From the NCBI GenBank assembly GCA_002346305.1, contig DDZI01000059.1, positions 17,661 to 28,149 of the forward strand: 10,489 bases of DNA, given 5' to 3'. The position numbers and the translations under genes were made by a program. Below, piece after piece: positions 1 through 6,920 of the stretch. The notes beneath the pieces are model-generated. The model was not told the DNA's origin and searched no databases. It worked only from the letters and a program-made list of their open reading frames with translations. Source of the DNA: Actinobacteria bacterium UBA3012 (GTDB lineage Bacteria > Actinomycetota > Actinomycetes > Nanopelagicales > Nanopelagicaceae). Numbering within the stretch: position 1 is the first letter of the stretch; every line of letters starts with the position of its first letter.

Positions 1-834
1 ATTGTTGAAGGTGCAGAAGCCTGGGATGAAATTAATAACTACTTAGGCTTTGTTGCTCCAGATTTGTTAACTCGTCTAGAGAAATGGCACAAGAACACTG
101 ACATTTTTGCTGAGCACCGCATCGACGAACAATTAGCTAAAGGCCTTGATCGAAAAGTGTATTTGCCGTCGGGTGGATCACTTGTAATTGATCGCACTGA
201 AGCCATGGTTGTAGTTGATGTGAACACCGGTAAATTCATTGGTAAAGGTGGAAACCTTGAAGAGACTGTTACTAAGAACAACTTAGAGGCAGCCGAAGAG
301 ATTGCTCGCCAACTTCGCTTACGCGACTTGGGCGGAATTATTGTTGTTGACTTCATCGACATGATTCTTGAATCTAACCGCGATTTAGTTTTGCGTCGAT
401 TGACTGAATGTTTAGGTCGCGATCGAACAAAGCATCAAGTTGCCGAAGTAACCTCACTCGGTTTGGTACAGATGACTCGTAAGCGAGTCGGGCAAGGATT
501 GATTGAAGCCTTCTCAACCACTTGCGAAAGTTGCAACGGCCGTGGAATTCATATCCACGTTGATCCAGTTCCGGTATCTGCAGAGAATTTGCGTCGAGAT
601 GAAGTTGCCGCGACTCCTGGTGCTCGAGATGAAGATGATGAAGATCGAGCTGAAACCGAAGAGGATGCCGGGGATGAGGATGTTTTGGTGGTTGCTGCCG
701 CCGAGAAGACCAATCCAGCCGATCCTTCAGACCATTCCGATCAACCTGAGCCTGCAGCTGCCCCAACCAGGAGAGGCCGCCGCCGGGTTACCAGCGGGGG
801 AATCATCACGCCTGGGGCCGCAGAAGCAGAATGA
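1..834 (+). CDS. rne: Ribonuclease E/G family endoribonuclease, 3' part (partial)
   Basis: This is the C-terminal 277 residues of an RNase E/G endonuclease, which cuts single-stranded AU-rich RNA in mRNA decay and rRNA/tRNA processing. The frame is open from base 1, so the N-terminal part, including the S1 domain, lies outside the window. Two aspartates match the family's Mg-binding catalytic pair: Asp73 in VVDVNTG and Asp117 in VVDFIDM (window numbering). The helix NLEAAEEIARQLRLRDLGG before the second is a family hallmark. Cys175 and Cys178 in CESCNGRG match the Zn-link that joins protomers of the tetramer. After the catalytic core, roughly residues 195-277 are low-complexity: first rich in Asp/Glu, then Pro/Ala, ending in an Arg cluster (RRGRRR). 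Such tails are usually disordered and bind partners or RNA. The position just upstream of rplU-rpmA-obgE is the standard actinobacterial context. The family call is secure; rne rather than rng is chosen from actinobacterial usage. Confidence 0.95.
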   Translation: MVEGAEAWDEINNYLGFVAPDLLTRLEKWHKNTDIFAEHRIDEQLAKGLDRKVYLPSGGSLVIDRTEAMVVVDVNTGKFIGKGGNLEETVTKNNLEAAEEIARQLRLRDLGGIIVVDFIDMILESNRDLVLRRLTECLGRDRTKHQVAEVTSLGLVQMTRKRVGQGLIEAFSTTCESCNGRGIHIHVDPVPVSAENLRRDEVAATPGARDEDDEDRAETEEDAGDEDVLVVAAAEKTNPADPSDHSDQPEPAAAPTRRGRRRVTSGGIITPGAAEAE

Positions 835-859
835 GCCTGGCCGACCAATAGTTCTCAGT

Positions 860-889
860 TTGACCCAATGGTGCGTAAATCCGTACCCT
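860..889 (+). promoter_or_regulatory. Probable promoter of rplU-rpmA
   Basis: In the 83-bp gap between the RNase gene and rplU there is a -35-like TTGACC (860-865), an 18-bp spacer, and a -10-like TACCCT (884-889) matching the TAnnnT pattern. Transcription would start near 896, giving a leader of about 20 nt that still contains the rplU ribosome-binding site. This leader is too short for an L21-type autoregulatory leader RNA. The -35 is close to the housekeeping sigma consensus and the -10 is weaker. An imperfect 6-bp stem (870-875 with 882-887, one G-T pair) overlaps the spacer and -10. Confidence 0.5.
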
Positions 890-917
890 TAGCACTTCAA
901 TTAGAGGAGTTCCCATC

Positions 918-1223
918 GTGTATGCAATTGTTAAAGCTGGCGGCCGCCAGGAAAAAGTAGCGGTCGGCGACACCCTGCTCATGGATCGCGTAGCTGCTGC
1001 TACCGGCGCGACAATTACGTTGCAAGCTCTCTTGCTCGTCGATGGCGCAAAAGTTACGACAGACACAGCCGGCATTAATGTCAGCGTCGAAGTTCTTGAA
1101 GAGATCAAAGGTCCAAAGATCGACATCCTTCGTTACAAGAGCAAGACCGGTTACCGCCGCCGTCAAGGTTTTCGTGCAAAATTAACACGCGTTAAAGTCA
1201 CATCCATCAACGGTGTGAAATAG
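918..1223 (+). CDS. rplU: 50S ribosomal protein L21
   Basis: L21 is a 23S-rRNA-binding protein of the large subunit. The 101-residue length is normal for the family. The N-terminus [18 protein letters not shown] and the basic C-terminal segment from about residue 74 ([20 protein letters not shown]) are characteristic L21 sequences. The start is GTG at 918, supported by a GAGGAG ribosome-binding site at 904-909, 8 nt upstream; the ATG at 922 is out of frame. rpmA follows after 19 bp, so L21 and L27 are made from one transcript, as in most bacteria. Identity is very secure. Confidence 0.97.
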   Translation: MYAIVKAGGRQEKVAVGDTLLMDRVAAATGATITLQALLLVDGAKVTTDTAGINVSVEVLEEIKGPKIDILRYKSKTGYRRRQGFRAKLTRVKVTSINGVK

Positions 1224-1242
1224 GAATTGGGGGAGCTTTCAA

Positions 1243-1494
1243 ATGGCAAGTAAAAAGGGAGTCTCGTCAACACGTAACGGTCGCGATTCAAACGCGCAGT
1301 ACCTTGGCGTAAAGCGCTACGGCGGACAAATTGTTAAGACCGGCGAAATTTTGATTCGTCAACGCGGAACCCATTTTCACCCAGGATTAAATGTTGGTCG
1401 CGGTAAAGATGACACATTATTTGCACTAGCTGCAGGAATTGTTGAATTTGGACAAGCTCGTGGCCGTCGCGTTGTAAAAGTTGTTCCGCAATAA
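1243..1494 (+). CDS. rpmA: 50S ribosomal protein L27
   Basis: L27 sits near the peptidyl-transferase centre, where its flexible N-terminal tail reaches the P-site tRNA. The 83 residues contain the family signature [20 protein letters not shown] and the block [14 protein letters not shown]. The protein begins directly with ASKKG after the initiator Met, so it lacks the cleavable N-terminal extension seen in Firmicutes L27. In E. coli the tail continues AHKKAGGS; here it reads ASKKGVSS, a modest divergence. The start is ATG 1243, with a strong GGGGGAG site at 1229-1235. A strong intrinsic terminator begins 14 bp after the stop codon and closes the ribosomal-protein transcript. Confidence 0.97.
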   Translation: MASKKGVSSTRNGRDSNAQYLGVKRYGGQIVKTGEILIRQRGTHFHPGLNVGRGKDDTLFALAAGIVEFGQARGRRVVKVVPQ

Positions 1495-1508
1495 ATTAAC
1501 CCGTATTC

Positions 1509-1541
1509 AAAAAGCGGGTCCGATTACGGACCCGCTTTTTT
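1509..1541 (+). terminator. Rho-independent terminator after rpmA
   Basis: A perfect 9-bp GC-rich stem pairs GCGGGTCCG (1514-1522) with CGGACCCGC (1527-1535) around a 4-nt ATTA loop. It is extended by five A-T pairs (1509-1513 with 1536-1540). The run TTTTTT at 1536-1541, followed by ATTTT, supplies the U-tract. This is a textbook intrinsic terminator. It lies only 25 bp before the obgE start codon, so obgE must rely on read-through or on a promoter not recognised here. Confidence 0.93.
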
Positions 1542-1566
1542 ATTTTCTTGAGAAGGAGCGATCAAA

Positions 1567-3015
1567 ATGACCACTTTCGTTGATCGCGCGCTTTTAATTG
1601 CAACTGCTGGAAATGGTGGCGATGGATGTTCATCTGTTCACCGTGAAAAATTCAAACCTCTTGGCGGTCCTGATGGCGGTACTGGTGGTCGTGGGGGAGA
1701 TGTAATTCTTGTTGTAGATCAAAGCATTACAACTTTGCTTGATTTCCATTACAGCCCACATCGCCGTGCAACATCTGGCCGATTAGGCAAAGGTGGACAC
1801 AAAGATGGTCCAGATGGTGAAGATTTAATTGTTCCAGTTCCAGAAGGCACAGTTGTTCGTGGCCCAAATGGAGAACTCATTGCAGATTTATTGGGCAATG
1901 GAACAAAATTTATTGCTGCGCGCGGTGGTGCGGGTGGATTAGGAAATGCTGCACTCTCTTCTTCAAAAAGAAGAGCACCAGGCTTTGCACTTCTTGGTGA
2001 GCCAGGTGAAAGCGCACATCTCTCACTTGAATTAAAAAGTGTTGCAGATATTGCGTTAGTCGGATATCCAAGTGCCGGAAAATCATCATTGATTGCTGCC
2101 ATTTCTGCAGCGCGACCAAAAATTGCTGAGTATCCATTTACAACTCTGGTTCCTAATTTAGGTGTAGTTGAAATTGGGGAACATCGATTTACAGTTGCTG
2201 ACGTTCCAGGATTAATTCCAGGGGCCAGCCAAGGAAAAGGATTAGGTCTTGAGTTTTTGCGCCACGTAGAACGTTGTGCTGCACTCGTACAAGTTTTGGA
2301 TTGCGGAACACTGGAATCTGACCGAGATCCAATTCATGATTTTGATGTAATCGAAGCCGAGCTCGCACTTTATGGTGGTCTTGAAGATCGCCCAAGAATT
2401 GTTGCGCTAAACAAAGTCGATCTTCCTGATGGGCGAGCCATGGCTGACATGGTTGAGGCAACTTTGCGCGAGCGTGGACTTGAGGTTTACCAAGTCTCTG
2501 CTGCAACCCATGAAGGTTTAAATGATTTGCTTTACGCGATGGCACGGTTAATCAAACGCACTCCAAAAGAGAGTACAGATCCAGTTCGAATTATTTTGCG
2601 TCCACGCGCCGTTGATGAATCAGATTTCACTACCTTTAAAAATGATGCCGGCATTTATGTAGTGCAAGGAATCAAGCCTGAACGTTGGGTAAGACAAACA
2701 AATTTCAGCAATGCTGAAGCTATTGGTTACTTGGCCGATCGCTTGGCACGTCTGGGAGTTGAGAAAGAATTATTCAAACTCGGAGCACGCGGTGGAAGTG
2801 AAGTCCAAATCGGCCTGGGGGAAGATGCAGTCAGTTTTGATTGGGAACCAACTCTTGAAGCGGGTGCTGAGATTTTGCTTGGACCACGTGGACAAGATTT
2901 GCGTTTAGATATGCGCCACGCCTTATCTGGAAGCACTGGAAGTGCTGGTGAGGGCGGAGAATGGGAAGAGGTTGGTGCATTACTACTAGGTGATGGTGAA
3001 GATGACGTCCAATAG
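1567..3015 (+). CDS. obgE: GTPase Obg/CgtA
   Basis: Obg is a ribosome-associated GTPase needed for late 50S assembly and linked to growth control and the stringent response. All three domains of the long form are visible in 482 residues. The glycine-rich Obg fold occupies about 1-158 (GGxGGxG repeats such as [13 protein letters not shown]). The G domain, about 159-331, has G1 GYPSAGKS (166-173), switch-I TT (192-193), G3 DVPG (212-215), G4 NKVD (282-285) and G5 SAA (311-313). The OCT domain spans about 340-450, followed by a Gly/Ser and then Asp/Glu-rich tail. The start is ATG 1567, with AGAAGGAG at 1551-1558, 8 nt upstream. The gene overlaps proB by 14 bp, which suggests translational coupling. 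It follows the rpmA terminator directly, so its transcription is at least partly uncoupled from the ribosomal proteins. Confidence 0.97.
   Translation: MTTFVDRALLIATAGNGGDGCSSVHREKFKPLGGPDGGTGGRGGDVILVVDQSITTLLDFHYSPHRRATSGRLGKGGHKDGPDGEDLIVPVPEGTVVRGPNGELIADLLGNGTKFIAARGGAGGLGNAALSSSKRRAPGFALLGEPGESAHLSLELKSVADIALVGYPSAGKSSLIAAISAARPKIAEYPFTTLVPNLGVVEIGEHRFTVADVPGLIPGASQGKGLGLEFLRHVERCAALVQVLDCGTLESDRDPIHDFDVIEAELALYGGLEDRPRIVALNKVDLPDGRAMADMVEATLRERGLEVYQVSAATHEGLNDLLYAMARLIKRTPKESTDPVRIILRPRAVDESDFTTFKNDAGIYVVQGIKPERWVRQTNFSNAEAIGYLADRLARLGVEKELFKLGARGGSEVQIGLGEDAVSFDWEPTLEAGAEILLGPRGQDLRLDMRHALSGSTGSAGEGGEWEEVGALLLGDGEDDVQ
2988..2993 (+). promoter_or_regulatory. Ribosome-binding site deciding the proB start
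   Basis: AGGTGA lies inside the last codons of obgE, 8 nt before ATG 3002. It overlaps the other in-frame candidates (GTG 2990, ATG 2993) and sits only 2 nt from GTG 2996, so none of those could be served by it. ATG 3002 is therefore the best start for proB. Confidence 0.65.
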
Positions 3016-4138
3016 GTTAAACACTTCACGGGAAGAAGTATTAACAGCAAAACGTGTTGTGCTTAAAGTCGGTTCATCATCATTAACTGGAAGCGCCGGA
3101 TTAGGGTTAGACCTAAGTGCAGTAGATCAGTTAGTTGATGCGGTTGCGGTACTTAAAAAACGTGGAGTAGAAGTTTTAGTAGTTTCATCTGGCGCAATTG
3201 CTGCAGGTCTTGCTCCACTTGGGTTAACTGCTCGTCCTAAAGATCTAGCAACACAACAAGCAGCGGCATCTGTTGGGCAAGGGCTTTTGATTTATAGATA
3301 CACCGAATCTTTTGCCAGACATGGAATTACTGCATCACAGGTTTTGATCACAAGTGATGATGTGATTAGACGCAGTCATTATCGGAATGCCCAACGAACT
3401 TTTGATCGACTTTTAGCTCTTGGAGTAGTTCCAGTTATTAATGAAAATGACACAGTGGGAACTCAAGAGATTAGATTCGGCGACAATGATCGTCTGGCTG
3501 CTTTGGTATCTCACTTAGTCCATGCTGATTTATTAATTTTGCTCTCAGATATAGATGCTCTTTATGATGCTCCACCAACTTCTGCGAATGCAAAACAAAT
3601 AACTGATGTCAGAGATTTCGCGCTTCTCGATGAGGCCCAAATCGGCGGTGCTGGAAACGCCGGAGTTGGCAGTGGGGGAATGGTTACCAAAGTTGAAGCA
3701 GCCCGCATCGCAACAGGTGCTGGAATCCCTGTAGTTCTCACATCTCTTGCGAACGTTTCATCAGCTGTGAGCGGTGCTGAGATTGGAACTTTATTTCACG
3801 CTAACGGCGTACGAACATCATCCCGTGCACTTTGGCTAGCCCACGCTTCTTTACCAAAAGGTAAGTTGCATCTTGATGCTGGAGCCACTGCTGCAATCCG
3901 CGATCGCGGTACATCGTTGTTACCTGCAGGTGTGACTAAAGTCGAAGGAGATTTCTCAGCTGGAGATCCGGTTGATTTACTCTCACCAGATGGTGAAGTG
4001 ATTGCTCGTGGCCTAGTGGCATTTGATGCTGAAGAAATCCCACAATTATTGGGCAAATCTACTAAAGAGTTAGGTGCCTCGTTAGGTGCAGAGTACGAGC
4101 GCGAATTAGTGCATCGTGACGACTTGTCGCTAATTTAA
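3002..4138 (+). CDS. proB: Glutamate 5-kinase
   Basis: ProB phosphorylates the gamma-carboxylate of glutamate with ATP, the first and usually proline-inhibited step of proline synthesis, in the cytoplasm. From ATG 3002 the product has 378 residues, close to the E. coli enzyme (367). The amino-acid-kinase domain shows KVGSSSL (22-28), [10 protein letters not shown] (60-69), [18 protein letters not shown] (146-163, glutamate and phosphate binding), LLSDIDALY (180-188) and [12 protein letters not shown] (223-234). A C-terminal PUA domain follows from about 286 to 370, the arrangement of the long, regulated form. About 17 residues precede the kinase core, which is usual in actinobacteria. The gene overlaps obgE by 14 bp and ends only 6 bp from the stop codon of the convergent hydrolase gene. 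proA is not adjacent but lies beyond that hydrolase. Confidence 0.96.
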   Translation: MTSNRLNTSREEVLTAKRVVLKVGSSSLTGSAGLGLDLSAVDQLVDAVAVLKKRGVEVLVVSSGAIAAGLAPLGLTARPKDLATQQAAASVGQGLLIYRYTESFARHGITASQVLITSDDVIRRSHYRNAQRTFDRLLALGVVPVINENDTVGTQEIRFGDNDRLAALVSHLVHADLLILLSDIDALYDAPPTSANAKQITDVRDFALLDEAQIGGAGNAGVGSGGMVTKVEAARIATGAGIPVVLTSLANVSSAVSGAEIGTLFHANGVRTSSRALWLAHASLPKGKLHLDAGATAAIRDRGTSLLPAGVTKVEGDFSAGDPVDLLSPDGEVIARGLVAFDAEEIPQLLGKSTKELGASLGAEYERELVHRDDLSLI

Positions 4139-4144
4139 TTATCA

Positions 4145-5302
4145 TCAACCAATTTTTGTTGCTAGTGCTTGCAAAATTGCAGCAGTTGGTTCTTCATCAG
4201 CATCAACCAAACTGTCGCTCAATTTAACGATAACTGTTCTAGTTTTTGGAACTACATATACAAATTGACTATGTAATCCAAGCATCATCAGAGAACCTGG
4301 ACTTGGATGCCAAATTTGCGCACCGTATCCCCAGTTATGATCAAGAGTTTCAACCGGATTTGATAAACGGGTAATCCATGAGGCGCTGACAAGTTGTTTG
4401 TCGCCAACAAATCCATCCATAGCTAAAAGATTTCCAATTCGCGCGTAATCCCGAGCGGTAGCGTTAAAGCAACAGAAAGTTTTTTCTTGTCCGCCGATGT
4501 GATCAACATTCCACGTTGCAGGATGTTGAGCACCGATTGGTTGCCAAAAATTTGTGGAGAAGTAATCAGAAACTTTTTCTCCGGTGACTTTCTTAATAAT
4601 CATGCCGAGCATTTGCGTATCGACACTTCGATATTCGGCTTTAGTACCTGGCTCAAACATCATCTTGCGGTTGTTTCCCATAAACCACCGAATATCTGTA
4701 GAGGCGTACATCTGGGCAATCGCTACACCCCAGCCCGATGGACCTGAAGGGTAGTTGTCACTAACGCCGACTCCACTTCGCGTGTCAAGGAGTTGCCCGA
4801 TGGTTACTTTGTCGAATGAAGTTCCATTAGATAAATCTGGGAAGAACTTAATGAAAGTGTCGCTCTCACTTATTTTGCCTTCAGAGACTAATTTTCCAAT
4901 CATCAAAGAAGTTAATGTTTTTGCAACTGAGTAAGAAGGAAATTGATATTCGGGAGAAAATTTCTTGTTGTACCACTCGTAAGTGATGGTGCCATTTCGC
5001 ATTACTAGAAAAGCATTAGTTTTTGTATCCTTTAGAAATTTTCCAAATTTAATTTGACGGCCGTTGAATAGCACTCCATATGGCAGCTCTTCTGGCACGA
5101 CTTGAAGTTGGGTAGGAGTCACCGCAGGAGCGACTTGATGGGCCGGAAGCAACTTTGGAGTGGCCGATGGAGCGGCAAGTCCGAGGCGGGCTGTGGCTAT
5201 CGGGTTTGGGTAATGGACAACCCGCAGTCCGATATAGGTCAATAAAAAGATTCCAATTAGGGAAATTGCAAGAATTCGACTCCAACGCAAAACTGCTTTC
5301 AT
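4145..5302 (-). CDS. Membrane-anchored serine hydrolase, beta-lactamase/NylB-like fold
   Basis: The 385-residue protein begins with a basic stretch and a hydrophobic helix (about 10-27), then a Pro/Ala-rich linker (about 43-70), then the catalytic domain, which would lie outside the membrane. The active-site set of the class C beta-lactamase/esterase superfamily (PF00144 type) is present: Ser125-Val-Ala-Lys128 (SxxK nucleophile and base) and Tyr224-Arg-Ser226 (YxN position, in AEYRSVDTQMLG). A Gly-Leu-His-Ser-Gln block (342-346) stands where lactamases carry KTG. The YRSVDTQ motif and this last block resemble 6-aminohexanoate-dimer hydrolase (NylB)-like and esterase members more than true lactamases. 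The natural substrate cannot be told; a peptide, amide or ester in the envelope is possible. Adjacent cysteines occur at 277-278. The start ATG 5302 has no good ribosome-binding site but has a -10 element 7 nt upstream. An in-frame stop at 5324-5326 excludes a longer start. The gene lies between proB and proA on the opposite strand. Confidence 0.85.
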   Translation of the reverse strand: MKAVLRWSRILAISLIGIFLLTYIGLRVVHYPNPIATARLGLAAPSATPKLLPAHQVAPAVTPTQLQVVPEELPYGVLFNGRQIKFGKFLKDTKTNAFLVMRNGTITYEWYNKKFSPEYQFPSYSVAKTLTSLMIGKLVSEGKISESDTFIKFFPDLSNGTSFDKVTIGQLLDTRSGVGVSDNYPSGPSGWGVAIAQMYASTDIRWFMGNNRKMMFEPGTKAEYRSVDTQMLGMIIKKVTGEKVSDYFSTNFWQPIGAQHPATWNVDHIGGQEKTFCCFNATARDYARIGNLLAMDGFVGDKQLVSASWITRLSNPVETLDHNWGYGAQIWHPSPGSLMMLGLHSQFVYVVPKTRTVIVKLSDSLVDADEEPTAAILQALATKIG

Positions 5303-5309
5303 GCATGCG

Positions 5310-5315
5310 ATCTTA
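5310..5315 (-). promoter_or_regulatory. -10 element for leaderless serine hydrolase transcript
   Basis: Read on the minus strand, TAAGAT matches the TAnnnT -10 pattern and closely resembles TATAAT. Seven nucleotides separate it from ATG 5302, so transcription would begin at or next to the start codon. No convincing Shine-Dalgarno site exists, which agrees with a leaderless mRNA. I see no clear -35 hexamer, which is common for such promoters in actinobacteria. Confidence 0.55.
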
Positions 5316-5324
5316 TCTCTTGGT

Positions 5325-5330
5325 TAGGCT
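5325..5330 (+). promoter_or_regulatory. -10 element for leaderless proA transcript
   Basis: TAGGCT fits TAnnnT and is followed by 6 nt before ATG 5337, the distance expected if the A of the start codon is the first transcribed base. There is no Shine-Dalgarno site before proA, and the hexamer itself includes an in-frame TAG (5325-5327) that rules out a longer protein. No strong -35 is visible. This promoter would drive proA and probably the gatCAB genes behind it. Confidence 0.5.
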
Positions 5331-5336
5331 ATCTAT

Positions 5337-6599
5337 ATGACCACGCACATTGAAACCTTGGCTAGCGCGGCAAGATTAGCTGCTCGAGTATTAGCTGGTG
5401 CCAGTCGCGCGGATAAAGATCGGGCATTGAATGCGATAGCAGATCATCTTCTTGCTCATGAGAGTGAAATTTTGGCGGCCAACAATGAAGATGTACTTAG
5501 GTCCCAAGCTGAGGGGATCACTGAATCCTTAATAGATAGACTGAGATTAAATCCAAAGCGAATTGCTGAAATTGCAAATGGCGCCAGACAAATTGCTGCG
5601 CTTCCTGATCCAGTTGGTCGAGTGATTAGAGAACGTACCCTTGAAAATGGTTTGCATTTAAAACAAGTTGCGGTGCCATTTGGTGTTGTTGGCATGGTTT
5701 ATGAAGCAAGACCCAACGTGACTGTTGATGCAGCAGTGATTTTGATCAAAGCCGGAAGCGCGGCGTTGTTGCGCGGATCATCTACGGCTGCAAAAAGTAA
5801 CGAAGTATTAGTCAATGTGATGAGAAGTGCGATTACCTCAGTTGGACTTCCTGCAGATATTGTGCAATTGGTTTCATCACATGATCGATCAACTGTGCGT
5901 GAATTGTTGAACGCACGTGGCTTAGTAGATTTGGTAATTCCACGGGGAAGTGCAGCACTAATTAGAACAGTGGTGGATGAATCATCAGTTCCTACAATTG
6001 AAACTGGTGCTGGTGTTTGTCATGTTTACATAGATAAAGATGCTGATTTCAAAAAGGCGATTCCAATTATCATCAATTCAAAATGTCACAGACCAAGTGT
6101 TTGTAATGCTGCAGAAACTTTGTTGGTCCATCAAGAGGTTGCTGCAGAGTTTTTGCCAATGGCGCTAAAAGCTTTAAAAGACCAAGGCGTTCGCCTACAT
6201 GGTGACACTCAAGCAATTCAGATCGCCAAAAGTTGTGGTGTTGAGATGATATTGGCTACCGAAGAAGATTGGTCAACAGAGTATGGAATATTAGAAATGA
6301 ATGTTGGTGTAGTAGCCGACAGGCAAAGTGCGAATGACCACATAAATAAATATGGCACTCAACATACTGAATCCATTGTTACCGAATCACAAAGCACTGC
6401 AGCCGCATTCATTGCAAACGCCGATGCCGCAGCGATTATGGTTAATGCTTCTACGAGATTCACCGATGGGGAGCAGATGGGATTTGGCGCTGAGATCGGA
6501 ATCTCGAATCAGAAGCTGCATGCACGTGGGCCAATGGGCCTTGAAGAGATGACTACTACAACATGGATCGTGACTGGAAGCGGTCAAATCCGCGAGTAA
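5337..6599 (+). CDS. proA: Gamma-glutamyl phosphate reductase
   Basis: ProA reduces gamma-glutamyl phosphate with NADPH to glutamate-5-semialdehyde, the second step of proline synthesis. The unstable acyl phosphate is made by ProB, and the two enzymes are thought to work together. The 420 residues match the family length. Characteristic blocks are PFGVVGMVYEARPNVTVDAA (114-133), IPRGSAALI (201-209) and VPTIETGAGVCHVYID (218-233). The catalytic cysteine is Cys256 in RPSVCNAAETLLVH, and the C-terminal block runs RFTDGEQMGFGAEIGISNQKLHARGPMGLEE (374-404, given here as position guide only). The gene has its own apparent leaderless promoter because a divergent hydrolase gene separates it from proB. 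gatC follows after 21 bp, so proA probably shares a transcript with the amidotransferase genes. Confidence 0.96.
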   Translation: MTTHIETLASAARLAARVLAGASRADKDRALNAIADHLLAHESEILAANNEDVLRSQAEGITESLIDRLRLNPKRIAEIANGARQIAALPDPVGRVIRERTLENGLHLKQVAVPFGVVGMVYEARPNVTVDAAVILIKAGSAALLRGSSTAAKSNEVLVNVMRSAITSVGLPADIVQLVSSHDRSTVRELLNARGLVDLVIPRGSAALIRTVVDESSVPTIETGAGVCHVYIDKDADFKKAIPIIINSKCHRPSVCNAAETLLVHQEVAAEFLPMALKALKDQGVRLHGDTQAIQIAKSCGVEMILATEEDWSTEYGILEMNVGVVADRQSANDHINKYGTQHTESIVTESQSTAAAFIANADAAAIMVNASTRFTDGEQMGFGAEIGISNQKLHARGPMGLEEMTTTTWIVTGSGQIRE

Positions 6600-6620
6600 G
6601 ACGCAGGTAGGATTGGGAAT

Positions 6621-6920
6621 ATGTCCCGGATTTCAAATGAGGAAGTCGCGCGCATCGCGCATCTAGCTCGTCTTGAATTGAGCGCTACTGAGATCGCTGA
6701 ATTAGCGGGCGAGATGGAAGCAATTTTAGGTGCCGTAGCCAGAGTCCAAGAGGCAGCAAAAAGCGATGTTGTACCAACTTCACACCCACTTGCATTAGTG
6801 AACGTGACCCGTCCAGATGTAGTTCGCCCAAGTCTGACTCCAGAGAGTGCTTTATCTGGAGCACCAGCAAGTGAAGAAGATCGATTTAGAGTTCCACAAA
6901 TTTTAGGTGAAGAAGCATGA
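6621..6920 (+). CDS. gatC: Asp-tRNA(Asn)/Glu-tRNA(Gln) amidotransferase subunit C
   Basis: GatC is the small scaffold subunit that wraps around the GatA-GatB interface and stabilises the transamidosome. The 99 residues have the usual GatC layout. An N-terminal helical part ([18 protein letters not shown], 4-21) leads to a second helix. An extended segment follows with [15 protein letters not shown] (52-66), and the C-terminal end reads [10 protein letters not shown]. The start is ATG 6621, with AGGTAGGA at 6605-6612 as ribosome-binding site. It overlaps gatA by 4 bases (ATGA, 6917-6920), so the two are probably translationally coupled and made in matched amounts. Sequence similarity within this family is low, but the motifs and the neighbouring gatA make the call firm. 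Confidence 0.95.
   Translation: MSRISNEEVARIAHLARLELSATEIAELAGEMEAILGAVARVQEAAKSDVVPTSHPLALVNVTRPDVVRPSLTPESALSGAPASEEDRFRVPQILGEEA

Noticed and set aside
870..887. Small hairpin in the gap after the RNase gene, considered as a terminator
   Set aside because: Six pairs including a G-T, no U-run after it, and it overlaps the probable rplU -10 element.
1541..1546. TATTTT considered as a -10 element for obgE
   Set aside because: It is part of the terminator's T-rich tail, has no -35 at proper distance, and would start transcription inside the ribosome-binding site.
1749..2102. Minus-strand open frame of about 117 codons inside obgE
   Set aside because: It lies wholly within a well-conserved Obg reading frame, has biased low-complexity sequence (Pro/Ser rich) and no promoter or ribosome-binding site; it is a shadow of obgE codon use. 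The same holds for the minus-strand frames at 39-362 and 9303-9725.
2990..3001. Upstream in-frame starts for proB (GTG 2990, ATG 2993, GTG 2996)
   Set aside because: The likely ribosome-binding site AGGTGA (2988-2993) overlaps or abuts them, so they cannot use it; ATG 3002 has correct 8-nt spacing.
4147..4191. Imperfect inverted repeat (AACCAA...TTGGTT with inner TTTTG/CAAAA) at the end of the hydrolase gene, considered as a terminator
   Set aside because: Stem is short, AT-rich and interrupted by an uneven internal loop, with no clear U-tract on either strand.
5304..5306. ATG on the minus strand 4 nt upstream of the hydrolase start
   Set aside because: It is in a different frame and leads to an unrelated short product; the hydrolase frame begins at 5302.
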